Source of the DNA: Phytophthora quininea
Lineage: Eukaryota; Oomycota; Peronosporomycetes; Peronosporales; Peronosporaceae
Reading direction: 5' to 3'
Assembly (NCBI GenBank): GCA_011947345.1
Contig: JAAVTG010000957.1
Location: 1-64,000 of the forward strand
DNA: 64,000 bases
Shown here: piece after piece, positions 32,670 to 43,200 of the stretch
Numbering within the stretch: the first letter of the stretch is position 1
Layout of the letters: each line of letters begins with the position of its first letter
Program-made: the position numbers and the translations under genes
The notes under the pieces: generated by a model
Told to the model about the DNA's origin: nothing
Seen by the model: only the letters and a program-made list of their open reading frames with translations
The model's database searches: none

Positions 32670-33872
32670 ATGAAGTTCTTCCAGCCCATTGCCATCGCTG
32701 TCGTAGCCTTCTTCATCAATTCTGCAGACGCCTTCACAGTCGGTTCGGCCACTGGTTTGGCTGCGGGCACTACCGGCGGAGGCAGCGCTACCCCCGTGTA
32801 CCCGACGACCACCACCCAGCTCGAGGCCTACCTCAAGGACGCAGTGCCGCGAGTGATCGTGCTCAACCGAAGCTTCGACTTCCGCAACACGGAAGGCACC
32901 ACCACCGAGGCCGGCTGCCGTCCAGACTACACCCGCGCGTGTATCGCCAAGAACAACGGCTACAAGAGCCAGGATGTGATCCTCCAGAGCGGAGGGATGT
33001 CCAACACCGGCGGCTGCTCGGACGGCACCAGCGTGACGGTGACGTACGATAACGCGGCGCTCACGCCACTCACGGTGACCAGCAACAAGACCATCCGCGG
33101 CATCGGCCGCACCGGCGTGCTCATTGGCAAGGGCTTGTGGCTTAACGGCGACAACATCATCGTGCAGAACATCCACATCACGGAGCTGAACCGCCACCTC
33201 GTGTGGGGCGGCGACGCCATCTACCTCCAGGGCAGCAACGGCGGCTCGACTGCCATGAACAAGATCTGGCTCGACCACATCAAGGTCTCCCATGTCGGCC
33301 GCCAGTTCTTGACGACGAACGCTGCCAGCGCGTCCACCATGACCATCAGCAACTCGGACTTTGACGGTCGCACGGACTACTCGGCGAGTTGCGACGGCCG
33401 CCACTACTGGTCCTTCATCTTCTATGGCAAGAACACGCGCTTCAGCATGATCAACAACTACATCCACTCGACGTCGGGCCGCTCCCCAAAGCTCGGCGGC
33501 GATAGCAACGCCAACGTCGTCGCCCACATCGCCAACAACTACTGGGCCGATAACTCGGGCCACTCGTTCGAGGTCGGCGTCAACGCCTGGATCCTCGCCG
33601 AGGGCAACTACTTTGAGGACTCGACCCAGCCGCTGCTCTCCGGCTCAGACGGCGCCATCTACGCGGCGACTGCCACCACCGAGTGCCAGAGCTACTTGGG
33701 TCGCTCGTGCGCCGCGAACGTCGTCGACAACAGCGGCTCGTTCAACCCGCGCAACGGAGGGACGGCACTGTCCACGGTCAAGTCGTACTCGGCGATCTCC
33801 GGTTTCACCCCGCGGTCGGCTAAGCAGTGGAGTCTCAACACCAACAACTTTGGGATCGGGACGCTGAACTAG
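32670..33872 (+). CDS. Pectin/pectate lyase PL1, copy D (intact, divergent)
   Basis: 400 aa. Signal peptide [21 protein letters not shown], mature start [18 protein letters not shown]. Motifs: [86 protein letters not shown]. It lacks the Ser/Thr/Gln linker and the charged DLEK tail of copies A-C and ends [13 protein letters not shown], so it is the most distant paralogue. There is no evidence of recent conversion with the others. The start at 32670 fits the signal peptide and the promoter 30 bp upstream; the frame stays open further 5' without support. GH43-3 follows 345 bp downstream on the same strand. Confidence 0.9.
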   Translation: MKFFQPIAIAVVAFFINSADAFTVGSATGLAAGTTGGGSATPVYPTTTTQLEAYLKDAVPRVIVLNRSFDFRNTEGTTTEAGCRPDYTRACIAKNNGYKSQDVILQSGGMSNTGGCSDGTSVTVTYDNAALTPLTVTSNKTIRGIGRTGVLIGKGLWLNGDNIIVQNIHITELNRHLVWGGDAIYLQGSNGGSTAMNKIWLDHIKVSHVGRQFLTTNAASASTMTISNSDFDGRTDYSASCDGRHYWSFIFYGKNTRFSMINNYIHSTSGRSPKLGGDSNANVVAHIANNYWADNSGHSFEVGVNAWILAEGNYFEDSTQPLLSGSDGAIYAATATTECQSYLGRSCAANVVDNSGSFNPRNGGTALSTVKSYSAISGFTPRSAKQWSLNTNNFGIGTLN

Positions 33873-34217
33873 TGCATCTAGAGTTAAAATGCCTACGTGT
33901 TGCATCGATACGAGTATTAATCTGTGAGGTTGCATGGAAAACGGAGACCAGCAGTTTTTCGCGACGCTGCTCGGGTCAACCATCCTCTACATCTTCTTCT
34001 CCACATCGCTTTTCGCACAGAAAAATGTTTCAACGAAGGTTGTCTGCTTGGATGACACGGCGAGACTTTCGTAACTCACAGGCCATGGTGTCCTCGCGAA
34101 CTCAAAAGCAATCCGCGTCGAGTTGTCAGGCAGCGGTTCTTGAATCTATTCGAACACTTTCGCTTTTGCAATCGCATCGACGCTTTCCAGACCGAGTGAC
34201 TCGCTCCCTGCACGTTA
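33873..34217. other. Intergenic region PL1-D / GH43-3
   Basis: Short spacer within the PL1-GH43 pair. I see no gene or repeat in it. Confidence 0.5.
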
Positions 34218-35248
34218 ATGAATCTCCTCTCTTCTCATAGCGCTGCCGCTGCTAGTTGCCAATCTCGTTGCCGGGTATGCCAACCCAAAGCTGTGTACCG
34301 GGACGTGTACGAATGCCCACGACCCAAGCATTATCCGTCGGGACGACGGCACGTACTTCCGCTTCTCCACGGGCAACAAAATCGCCATCCACTCGGCAGC
34401 GGCGCTCACCGGTCCGTGGACTTATCTCGAGCGGCCGTTCCCGACGGCTCAAAGATCAATTTGGCCGGAAAAGACGATCTCTGGGTGAGTTTGCATACGT
34501 ACTAGTAGTATGCCACGAGTGCTCACGATAATGTGCTTTCGTTCAACAGGCCCCCGACGTGCACAAGGTCGGTGACTACTACTACCTCTACTACTCGGTG
34601 AGCACGTTCGGGTCCCAGTCCTCGGCCATCGGACTCACTCGGTCCAAGACCATGGAGGCGGGGTCGTGGACGGATATCGGTAGCGTCGGTGTGACGAGCG
34701 ACTCGTCCAAGAAGTACAACGCGATCGACCCGAACTTGTTCCAAGTGGGCAGCCAGTACTTCCTCAACTTCGGGAGCTACTGGCAAGACATTTACCAAGT
34801 CAAGATGAAGTCCACGCCGACGAAAGCGGGCGGGTCGGCGGCGTTCCAAATGGCGTTCACATCAAACTACGAAGTCGTCGAGGCGGCGTACCAGTTCTCG
34901 TACAACGGCTACTACTACCTGTTCTTCTCCAAAGGATCGTGCTGCGGCTACGACAAGAGTCGGCCAGCCAAGGGTAAGGAGTACCGCATCCTGGCGTGTC
35001 GGTCCAAGAGCCCAACCTCGGGTTTTGTTGACAAGAACGGCAACGACTGCCGAAACAACGGCGGCACCGTCGTGCTCGAGTCTCATGGCTACGTCTACGG
35101 GCCTGGTGGACAAGGTGTCTACAATGACCCCACGCATGGCCCCGTCCTGTACTTCCATTACGTGGATACCCGTGTAGGCTACGCGGACGGTGACAAGCGA
35201 TTCGGCTGGAATAAACTCGACTTCTCGAGTGGCTGGCCGAAGGTGTAG
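34218..35248 (+). CDS. GH43 endo-1,5-alpha-L-arabinanase, copy 3 (frameshifted, intron 2 absent)
   Basis: Exon 1 34218-34484, intron 34485-34549, exon 2 34550-35248. The N-terminal signal is recovered by changing frame in the CT-rich tract after MNLL ([18 protein letters not shown]). A second one-base loss lies near 34429 (before [16 protein letters not shown]). Catalytic acids are all present: Asp in [10 protein letters not shown], Asp in [12 protein letters not shown], Glu in [14 protein letters not shown]. The second intron of copies 1 and 2 is precisely absent: [12 protein letters not shown] reads straight through. Ends FSSGWPKV. It is predicted to be secreted and to attack pectic arabinan. 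Confidence 0.83.
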
Positions 35249-35330
35249 GCGTGAATGTAGTTCTCGAGTACAAACGTGCTGTTGCTTGCTTGAATAGATT
35301 AACGTTTGAGTGTTCCGTAGCATTTTGGAG

Positions 35331-36498
35331 TTATAACACGCTCGCAGTTCGAGGTCGCTCTTCTACTTGGTATCGTGGCTGATGCTTCGGCTTCGCACTG
35401 AGCGGAGTGACTCGACTGATGATGCTTTGGTCACAGCTAGCGGGGCGACGTGAACCAACAGCGGAGAGATTTAGCCGGAAGCCACCACCTGATGCCCGTA
35501 GCATCGACATTGGCGCCACTGCCCCCACCCCTATAGTCGTGCTAAGAAGTAAACTCCACCGCGATACGCCTAACTTCTTCCACAACGAGGAGCTATCCGC
35601 CGCCCGATGCCACCGGTACGACACGAGTGAGGCGTGCCCCAGGCTTTTCAGGTCCAAGTAAGACAGCACCCGCTCGCGTAGCATCTGCGATAGAATCTGC
35701 TCCCCCTTCCGCTTCGTTCGGAAGCTCGCTGGAGATCTTCACCGCCTACAGCAAATTCTGCAAGCGTTTTCTCGCCACGAGCTTCATCTTCAGCGATGTC
35801 GCCGTAGCAATTTGCAGCCGAGAGGCTGCACTCGCCGTACCAGCAGCCGAACCACTCGGTAATGGCCTTTTCTAGCCGCGTAGAACAACGGCGACTCCTG
35901 TTCCCTTGTTTGCGCATTGATGTCGGCGCCACGGTCCAGCAGCAGCTCCGCAACGTGAACGTGTCCGTCGAAGCACGCGAGGTGGAGAGGAGTCTCGACC
36001 GCTTCGTTTTGAACGTTCGCACTCCAGCCGAAATCGAGAAGCAGCTGCACCACGTTCAAGTGACCCGCGCTGCGGCGTGGTGTAAGGGCGAGTAGCCGAG
36101 CTGCAACAAGAGTTTTCATTAGAATCACTGTCACGACTATTCCACACATCAACAGGATTGCGTACGAGTCCTTTGCAGCGATCCTTGTCGACGCCTTGGT
36201 GGAGTAGCAGAAAAGCAGCCTTGTAGTTGCCTTTTTCGCTGGCGATCAGCAGTTGATTGCAGATATTCTCACTCTCGCTGCTCAGCAGACTTGTCAGTTG
36301 ATGAGTGCCGTCCTGCTTCTTCCGCTGCTTCTTGGGTTTCGTCGTGGACTTGCTCTTGCTGGTCTTCTTCGTTTTGAGGATCGTTTCAAGGTCTTGAGCT
36401 CTTGCGTCCTTGGCGAACGTTTTCGTCCGCAGAGGTGCGTGCATCTTGCTCCCAGCTGACGTAGACGGACGTCCGTAGTCCCCACACTCCACCGCCAT
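35331..36498 (-). CDS. Ankyrin-repeat protein with F-box-like C-terminal part
   Basis: Suggested start MAVECGDYGRPSTSAG at 36498. A lysine-rich stretch (KKTSKSKSTTKPKKQRKK) precedes ankyrin repeats: KGNYKAAFLLLHQGVDKD, a repeat spanning a 65-bp intron (36101-36165) into LGYSPLHHAA and GHLNVVQLLLDFGWSANVQ, TPLHLACFDGHVHVAELLL, SPLFYAARKGHYRVVRLLV. After about 60 low-complexity residues comes an F-box-like segment (LRERVLSYLDLKSLGHASLV, then WKKLGVSRW). At least three base losses interrupt it (near 36070, 35830 and 35710). F-box proteins usually recruit substrates to SCF ubiquitin ligases, with the repeats binding the target; that role is inferred. Confidence 0.65.
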
Positions 36499-36855
36499 GT
36501 TCGACAGTCCCCACAAGCAAACGTGTTGAATGGAAAGCAGCAAAAACAGCCTTGTAAAAATAGTTGCCAACCATTATTAAGCAATTATCCCTGGACTGTA
36601 GCAGCAACAAGTCACAGACTTTCGCCCTGTGCATGACCTCGGCAGCGACTCCTGTTCGAGCCATTCCTTCAGAGAATAGAAAGCTGCTCCATCTCACTGC
36701 ACCGCCTTGCCGAACACACTCAGCTCCAGAGTCCCAACATGTTTAATAGGGCTATTTTCGTAATAACATCAACGTTATTACGCAGATAGTACTAGCAGTG
36801 TGCGGTCGTCGACGCTCTCCTCAAGCAGCAAGAGATCAAGGGAACTCGGAGGCTC

Positions 36856-37451
36856 GTGGCGACGATGGTGAGACCCGTGGTGAACCCCAACATGAACAAG
36901 ACCTTCCGCGAGGTGGTCGGCCGCTTCGTGGGCAAGCCGCAGCAGCTCTCGCACAAGCAGACAGTGCAGCGCTTGTACAAGAAGTCGCTCAAGACGCTGG
37001 ACAGCTGGGTCATCGACCGCCGCCTCTGGAACGAAGAGGCCACCAAGATCCGTGCCGAGTTCGACGCCAACAGCACGTTGGACCCAGAGTCCGGGTGAGG
37101 AGCTGTCCTTTGCGGCGTCTACGGGCTCCAACCGAGTTGGAATCGTTGCCATTCCGGTGGTCCGTACTAACGATTTATTATAATATTTGCAGTCTGGCCA
37201 AGCGCTTGGTGCGCGAGGCGGAGGAGAAGGTGGACCACTACACGCACCCGGACCGCTACATCTTCAACTACATGCCTGGTGGCACGCTCTACATGCGCAA
37301 TGCCCCCATCCCGCTGGACGTGTGCTTCCCCGACGGCGTCATCCCGGACGACGTGGAGCTGTCTCCGCTTGAGGCCATCAACATCGACATGACGCCGCTG
37401 CCAGCCAAGGAGACAGTGTTTGTCGACTTTTACAAGAAGGGCTACGATTAA
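36856..37451 (+). CDS. NDUFB9: Complex I subunit NDUFB9 (LYR family)
   Basis: Exons 36856-37094 and 37193-37451, 165 aa, with a TACTAAC-type branch site in the 98-bp intron. The LYR-family motif appears as SHKQTVQRLYKKSLKTLDSW. It is followed by AKRLVREAEEKVDHYTHPD and the NDUFB9 hallmark YIFNYMPGGTLYMRNAP. It is an accessory subunit of the membrane arm of mitochondrial NADH:ubiquinone oxidoreductase that binds acyl carrier protein. The second Met (36865, MVRPVVNPNMNKTF) is an alternative start. Confidence 0.85.
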
Positions 37452-37584
37452 AAGAGTCTTTGTGAGGACTGAGGTGGCGGCACTTCAGAGAAGGATGAAG
37501 CAGCTGCAACGTAAGTCAAGGATGAACGGGTAATGTCTGCTTTAGTTCTTGTTGCTCTGGGTTTATTGTATTGTTATAGGATGC

Positions 37585-38243
37585 TCAGGAGTAGTCGAGT
37601 TGGTCGCAGATGCGGGACTTGGTCACTGCAGTGTTGAGGCCAAAGTCTCGGTAGCGGAAGCCGTTGAAGGAGTTGGTGAAGGTGTTGGGCCTGCCGAGTC
37701 GCTCCATCTCGACTTTGAGCTGAGGCTTTTCGGCTCCGATGTCTCGGTAGCTGGTGGCGTACATGGGGTGCTCGCCTCTCGCTTCTGTGATGGGCTTGAT
37801 GTCGATCGGTCTGGGCATGATCTCCTCAGGAAGAAGAGCAAACTCTTCAGGAGCTGCGACGCCAACCTGCCGGACTGTGACGATCCCTGAAGACTCGACC
37901 TCTGCAGAACAAAATATTATTCAGTTCTTGCGCAGCTACATGTTGAAGCAGCCGACCAACCTTTATGGACTGTGAGCTTGTCCATCCGCTGACTCAGTCG
38001 CAAGCGCTCCTGTGCTCGGATGCCTTCGCCCAAGGCGCTGGCCGTCGTCTGGTACATGAACTCGGTCAGGCTATTGGTCGAGCGTTGGTTGCCGAGTTGG
38101 TTGTTGCTGCCTGAGCTGCGTAGTTGTGGGGCATCGAAAGTTACTTTTTCTTGCAGGTCGATCCCAACGATCCCCGAGCTCGTCGTCATGAACGGGTTGG
38201 TGGTGCGACGCGTGTGGTGGACGGAGGAGCCGCGCGATACCAT
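37585..38243 (-). CDS. Conserved-looking protein of unknown function
   Basis: Exons (minus) 37961-38243 and 37585-37901, 199 aa, no breaks. The start MVSRGSSVHHTRRTTNPF leads to a mostly polar protein with RAQERLRLSQRMDKLTVHK at the splice junction and VRQVGVAAPEEFALLPEEI in exon 2. It ends with short aromatic motifs (HPMYATSYRDIGAEKP, TNSFNGFRYRDFGLNT). The repeated Y-R-D-hG pattern is reminiscent of short ciliary microtubule-associated proteins, which zoospore-forming organisms would need, but I cannot assign a family. It is divergent from the polyprenol reductase gene. Confidence 0.6.
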
Positions 38244-38461
38244 TACGACGTAGTAGGCTACAGAATGAGCTACCTCGATCCGTGCAAAGTCAAAATGCCT
38301 GGCAGCGCTCGGAAATACCGATGCACATCGCAGCCTATGGATGCCATTTCCGGAACCATGTTCCAACTATTGATAGGCAACCAGCAGAATGCTCGACTCG
38401 AGCATGGTCGGTCTCACCTTCATGACATCCAATCATTGCGCAGCGCATATCGTACAACGAA

Positions 38462-39410
38462 ATGAAACGCTTGGGAATGGTGGAGCTGTGGCAGTTCACG
38501 TGGGTCGTGGCCATAGCAGCAGCGTTGCTGTCGTTCCGAAGCGAGTTCTGTAGAGGCTTCGTCCTGCAAGGCAAGACACGGACGCCAGCGACCCTCGCTC
38601 CCCTGCCGGGGTTTTCGTTATTGCGGGTGGAGGTTCCCAAACGGTGGTGGACGTGGTTCTACCTCATCGGAGCTGTGCACTCTGCTGCAGTGTTGGCCAT
38701 CACACTATTCTGGCAAGACACTCAAGAGGTGCAGCAACTACTACACTTGATGCACGGCGCCAACGGAGATACTAAGATCCAAGCGCACACGATCGCGTTC
38801 CAGCTGCTGTTCACTGTTCACACAAGTCGGCGCTTCTTGGAATCCGCCTGCATCACGGAATTTGGCGAGGCAAGGATGCACGCCTGCAGTAAGTTTGTAC
38901 AGTAAGTTTGTACGAGGGCTTCGATGGACTTGGGAGACGTCTGAATTAATGTTTTGTTTGCTAGTTCTGTTCGTAGGAACCTACCACTACGTCGCGACGG
39001 TGCTCTCTGTTCTCTTCGATCCGGACGCAATAACACCACATGAAGACTCGACACTGCGTCGAGTGCTGGCTGGAGCTGGCATCGTATTGTTCCTCCTGGG
39101 GTCCTTTCACCAAACGCGTTGCAACTACCTTTTGGCTAAGCAGAAACGTGCCAACCGCATGAAGCACGTGATTCCTCGAGGCGACTGGTTCGAAGGTGTG
39201 CGGAGCCCGCTTTACACAACCGAGATCATGCTCTACGCAGGCTTCCTCCTGGTCACCGGTGGGACGATCCGCATGCTCTACTTGGTGTCTGCTTGGGTAG
39301 TCGCCAACCAAGTTCTACTGGCCCACATCAGCTCGCAGTGGCTCGAAGACAAGTTTCGAGAGAGAATTGACGACCTACCCAAGTGGAAGTTGGTCCCGTT
39401 CCTGTGGTGA
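38462..39410 (+). CDS. SRD5A3: Polyprenol/steroid 5-alpha-reductase family protein (SRD5A3/DFG10 type)
   Basis: Exons 38462-38888 and 38965-39410, 290 aa, several membrane helices (WWTWFYLIGAVHSAAVLAI, VLAGAGIVLFLLGSFH, TTEIMLYAGFLLVTGGTI). Family motifs: FTVHTSRRFLES, FHQTRCNYLLA, HVIPRGDWFEGVRSPLY, and the C-terminal PKWKLVPFLW typical of the DFG10/SRD5A3 branch. Members complete dolichol synthesis in the ER, needed for N-glycosylation. In the SPLY motif the third residue is Leu where His is common in relatives, which could be real or a base error. Confidence 0.8.
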
Positions 39411-39478
39411 ATCGCAACAGCTAAGAAAACCAAGAGCAGCTCCATTGCAGCGCATGGTCAGAATCTATTGGCAGCAGC

Positions 39479-40188
39479 TCACTCGTCCTTCTTGAGCTTC
39501 TTCGCGGGAGCTGCCGACTGTTTGGTCTCTTCCTCTTCGTCCTCACTACTCTCCTCACTCTCGCTCTCTCCACTCTCGTCCTTCTCCCTCCGTCTCTTCT
39601 TGCTCTCTTCCCACTCTCGTCCTCCTCCTCCTGCTCCGTGGCCCAGACCTGCTTGACCTGCTCCCCGTTCTTCTTAGCCGCTTCCTCACGAGCGATTTGG
39701 ATCCGAGCCAAGTGCTGGCCGTACTTATTGCCAAAGATGTTGTGGTAGCCGCCAGGACCAGAGGCACAGCCCCTGCAGCCGCTGTGCTTCTCCTGCACCA
39801 CTTGTCCCTCCGAGAGCTGCTGCCTGGGCACGCGGCAGATGCTGACGGTGCCGTAGTTGTAGTTCTTGGGGTTGATGGCGAACGTGCTGCACAGCCGTTC
39901 GTAGCCAGGCTTCTTCCACTTGGCGATCAGACTCGCGTCCACCAACTTGCTCTTGACGCAGTAGTCGTAGACCTCGCGAGAGATGCGCTGGTGTTTGTAG
40001 AACATGTCGTACACGTAGCGGCTGCGCTGCCAGTTGATCTGCTGCACGGGCCACAGCGCCTCGCACTGCCGCTTGCCCTCGTGCGGTTCGTTCATCTTCT
40101 CGCGCAGCTCCCGCTCCAGCGCCTCCATCACCGGCCGGAGGTACTCGTAGCCCGCGGGCGCCCTGCTCTTCTTGCTCCACTTGGACAT
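39479..40188 (-). CDS. BUD31: BUD31/G10 spliceosomal protein with extended tail
   Basis: The ~145-aa core is the conserved G10 protein: PAGYEYLRPVMEALEREL, ALWPVQQINWQRSRYVYD, FYKHQRISREVYDYC, RLCSTFAINPKNYNYGT, then cysteine motifs CRVPRQQLSEGQVVQ and HSGCRGCASG that bind zinc. BUD31 works in the activated spliceosome. The C terminus here continues for ~90 residues. The correct frame is reached after a one-base loss in the GGG at 39610-39612 (EESKKRRREKDESGES, acidic run, KKLKKDE). The acidic/lysine tail is absent from most homologues that I know. Confidence 0.85.
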
Positions 40189-40246
40189 GCTTTTTACACT
40201 AAGTTTTTCAATCCTTTTTTTTATCAAAAACATACTGCTAATTTAT

Positions 40247-43200
40247 TTAGTTGTTATCCAGCAGCATTCCGTGGGCGACACCTTTTTCCTCCTCTTGCTG
40301 CGCCGCCATGTTGTTAAAAATGTGCTCGAGTGCGGTCTCACTCACGCTGTACTCGGCTACGCTCAAATCTACACGAGTCTGCTCCAACGAGCGGAAAATC
40401 TCGGCCGGACGCAACGCTGCACCGCCATCAGGTCTGTGCTTGGGCACTTGGAATCGAAAGTGCTCGCCTTGTTGCTCTGCGAGGACACTGCCTGGGAACT
40501 TGTCCTGGATAAATTCTTGTAGCTTGTCGCTGTGGGTTTCTGCGCACCACCAGGAGCAAAACGTGTCGACCGAGATCGCTCCTTGTGCTCTAAGTTGGCT
40601 GCTCAGCAACCAGCCTGTGCCCGTATGATCCAGAATTCGAGCGCCACGTTCGGGAGATCCTAATGCAGTGCACAACTCCTGCACATTGTCGACTGTGATC
40701 GTCGCCCTACCATTGGTAGCATGTGTCGAGGTTTGACGTTGGCTCGTTCTACCGCTCTTTCTCATGGATAGACGTCGCTCACGTGTAAGGAACGCCAGCA
40801 CTTGCTCCGTAACTTCGCTCAACTCAGCGCTAGAGGAGCTCGTCAAGGCACGAAGTGTGATCTCTACCGAATAGCCTCGACCGAACTTTTGTTTGAGATG
40901 CTCGACGCTGCCGAGACATTTCAGTCGACCACTTACAAGAATGCCCACTCGAGAACACAGCGCCTCGCACTCTTCCATGCTGTGGGTCGTGAGAACCACA
41001 CAAGCCGCATCGCCCTCTGGTCTGTTGAACACACACGTGCAATGACGTCCCACATCTTCCGCCGAGAGCTGGGATCCACACCAGTTGATGGCTCGTCGAG
41101 GAAGACGACGCGAGGTCGGCCGAGCAACGCAATAGCTGTTGAAACCTTGCGCTTGTTGCCACCACTGAGCCCTTGTGTGAGTTTGTCACGGTACTTTGTC
41201 AGTCCCAAGTCGTGAATCTGCTCATCGATCGCAGTGTTCACAAACGCTTCGGGTATTCCTTTGATTCTGGCGTACAGCTGCAACTGCTCCGTGACAGTCA
41301 ACAGATCATGAAGTGCGTCGAATTGAGGGCAGTACCCCATACTCTTTCGAGCTTGAGCAGAGCTTGTAGACAAATCGAAGCCGCTCAGAGTAACAAACCC
41401 ATGCGTCGGCGCCAGTTGGCCAGTAAGCACCGCCATGGTCGTGGACTTTCCGGCTCCGTTGATGCCTAGATACCCAAAGCATTCACCGCTCTGGATGGAC
41501 AGACACAAATCTTTCAGCGCCACCTTGGCACGCGGTTTCCCCGCGTACTGTTGTCGCAAGTTCCTGATGAACACAAGGTCATTGGGTCGAGGCGGTTCTT
41601 GCTCGACGCGCTGGCGTTCCTTCTTAACGTCCTCGTCCTCTTCTTCCTCCTCCGTCGTAGTATCAAAATCCACCCCCACTGTACTATGTCGACTCTTACC
41701 GTCTCGCTCGGCTGCATTTTCATTTTTCTTCCACCGAAGCGAGCGATTCTCAAGCACAAACACGAGAGCTGATAGCACAACAGATTCCACTAGCGTGTAC
41801 ATCAATGGAGCACCAACAATCTCCAAATCGAATGGCTCCCTCACACAGCACGAAGGCGACTGTATATCCCAGCACTCCACGCATGTTTCTTTGCCCAGAC
41901 CTTCGAACAACCCGAAGAATGAGGGAAACACTTCCACCCATTGACCCGAACCGAACAGAGCCCTGCGGCTCACTTTTCGGGTGGCCAGCTCGAAAATGCC
42001 GTTGTTCAGCGTGTAGCCTGGGAAGATCATGAATATCCATCGCAGGTAATTTCTGTCGAGCGACGACAACGTTAAACTACCAGAGATGGTGAAGTTGACA
42101 ATGCGGCACATGAAGGAGAAAATACTGAGCAAACCACCAGTACCTAAGGCGAACACTAACAGAGCCGTTTGTGCCACCGCATGCTTCACGTAGCGTCTTG
42201 AAAAGAGATACGCTAGCGGGATGATTGCCCAGATGTGCGTGATGACCACCAAAGCAATCGCCAAAACATCCTCAGAATTTGCTTTTGCTGCACCGCTGGG
42301 TGTCATGGACAGCGGGATAATGATCACAGCAGCGACGATCGGAACGAGAGTCACAAGAAGGTCGTGCGACCAACTAGCCAACCAGTAGGCTGAGACGTTA
42401 ACACCACTTATGAGCTGCAATCCCTTCGCGTTCTGGATGGGGTCCTTTTCACGCACCACAAACGCTACAATAGCTGCTGGGATGAAGGCAAATGCTAGCA
42501 TGACTACCAGAGCGACTAGGAAGCCGTTCAGCGTCAATTGAAGCTTTGCGTTGTTCTTGGCGAGACAATTGGAGTTGAAGCACGGGGTCGATCCACACGT
42601 ATTGCAAGGGTACCAGGGCGACGCGATGTTGGTCACATCGCAGCACACATCAACGTCGCAACCAATTGCACCAAGAGAGCAATATTCAAAGCCGCGGAAT
42701 CCCATGCACCTAGAGGCATTAAAGTCGGAATCGACAAGGCTGCTGAAGTTTGCTGCCGAACATTGGTTTTGCTGAGCTTCAGTGGGAAGACGGGTTGCGT
42801 AATTGGGGACAAAGTCTGCCACTTCGATTGTCGGAAGGATGGAGAGGATGATGAGGAAAATGAGCGGAATACCCACCGAGTAAACGAGCGTCTTCTTGTC
42901 GCGCTTTGCGATTTGGAAGCGCTTCTTCGTCAATGCCACATACTGGCACCATATCGATGGGTCACGGATCGGAAACGTTGCAGAGGGCACATTTACTGCG
43001 CCGTTTGCAGCAGGTGACGAGGGCTTGGGCTCTACCATCAAGTCTTCTTGAACCTCGTGACGCTCATTCTCATCGTGGTCTTGTGAAATTCGTAGGAACA
43101 CTTCTTCCAGAGTCGTCACAGAGATACCATACTGCTGTACGCCAATTGAGTGCATGTCGATATCCAAGCTCTCAAGCATGGCCGGAAACGCCTCTGACGA

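Noticed and set aside
34218..34484. GH43 copy 3 starting as a cytoplasmic protein from its first ATG frame
   Set aside because: The first frame gives an unrelated peptide. Shifting in the CT tract restores a signal peptide identical in layout to the paralogues.
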